Of a stretch of 64,000 nt of DNA, positions 63,881-64,000 are shown in pieces. Source of the stretch: Adiantum capillus-veneris (Eukaryota; Streptophyta; Polypodiopsida; Polypodiales; Pteridaceae). The notes below the pieces were generated by a model, which was given only the letters and a program-made list of their open reading frames with translations, had not been told where the DNA came from and made no database searches. The translations under genes and the position numbers were made by a program. The stretch covers positions 81,910,338 to 81,974,337 of the forward strand of contig CM043953.1 of NCBI GenBank assembly GCA_014529385.2. The letters are read 5' to 3'. Within the stretch, counting starts at the first letter, position 1; every line of letters begins with the position of its first letter.

Positions 63881-64000
63881 CATCGGAAGAGAAACTGGCG
63901 CGACATGAGAGAGAGAGAGATGGTGAAGCTGGTAGCTCAATTTAGTCCAGAGGTGATAGAATAAAAGATGCCCAATCAATAGAGGTGACCCATGCATATA

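Noticed and set aside
1-64000. tRNA or rRNA genes
   Set aside because: I looked for GGTTCGAATCC-type B boxes with a matching acceptor stem and for rRNA core strings and found none; the TATCAGAGC hits are retroelement primer sites.

Overview
This looks like a stretch of plant nuclear DNA, dominated by repeats, from a large genome. Three things support that: the only clear host gene is an intron-rich, plastid-type transcription-repair coupling factor (TRCF/Mfd-like); the rest is Ty3/gypsy and Ty1/copia LTR retrotransposons primed by initiator-Met tRNA (TGGTATCAGAGC sites); and long (CT)n tracts and G-runs abound. A seed-free plant such as a fern is plausible but not proven. I found no rRNA, tRNA, CRISPR or bacterial operon.

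Layout. 0-8 kb: LTR remnants and a decayed minus-strand Ty3/gypsy element (D, about 1.76-7.86 kb). 8-11.7 kb: low-coding DNA with LTR scraps and two-copy tandem duplications. 11.7-14.4 kb: broken copia element F (+). 14.4-16.4 kb: 5' part of gypsy element C (-). 16.4-26.6 kb: element A (-), a gag-protease retroelement without reverse transcriptase or integrase, with a related smaller element B (19.67-23.99 kb) inserted in its gag. 26.9-28.1 kb: a related solo LTR with perfect 5-bp target-site duplications. 28.7-34.3 kb: eight TRCF exons (-); the last part of the gene is not seen. 37.6-42.8 kb: a full-length copia element (family II) with 227-bp LTRs and a perfect ATCTC duplication, probably sitting in the LTR of gypsy element E (gag 43.8 kb, integrase tail 45.3-45.8 kb). 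47.8-48.4 kb: gypsy integrase relic. 48.4-50.5 kb: an inverted-repeat satellite, directly before an unrecognised three-exon gene relic (50.5-52.0 kb). 52.5-61.0 kb: a second family II copia copy split by a composite element whose 5' half (LTR, gag) is from another copia family (V) and whose 3' half and 3' LTR are family II. 61-64 kb: further copia fragments.

The TRCF exons are the only likely host coding sequence. Exons 1-8 join in phase to exactly 586 codons with all splice sites GT-AG, and cover the RNA-polymerase-interaction domain and most of the helicase core. All retroelement reading frames are interrupted; a recurrent lesion is CAG to TAG. The points I consider newest are the A/B/solo-LTR family with its conserved unknown open reading frame, the inverted-repeat array beside a spliced unknown gene, and the composite copia element.
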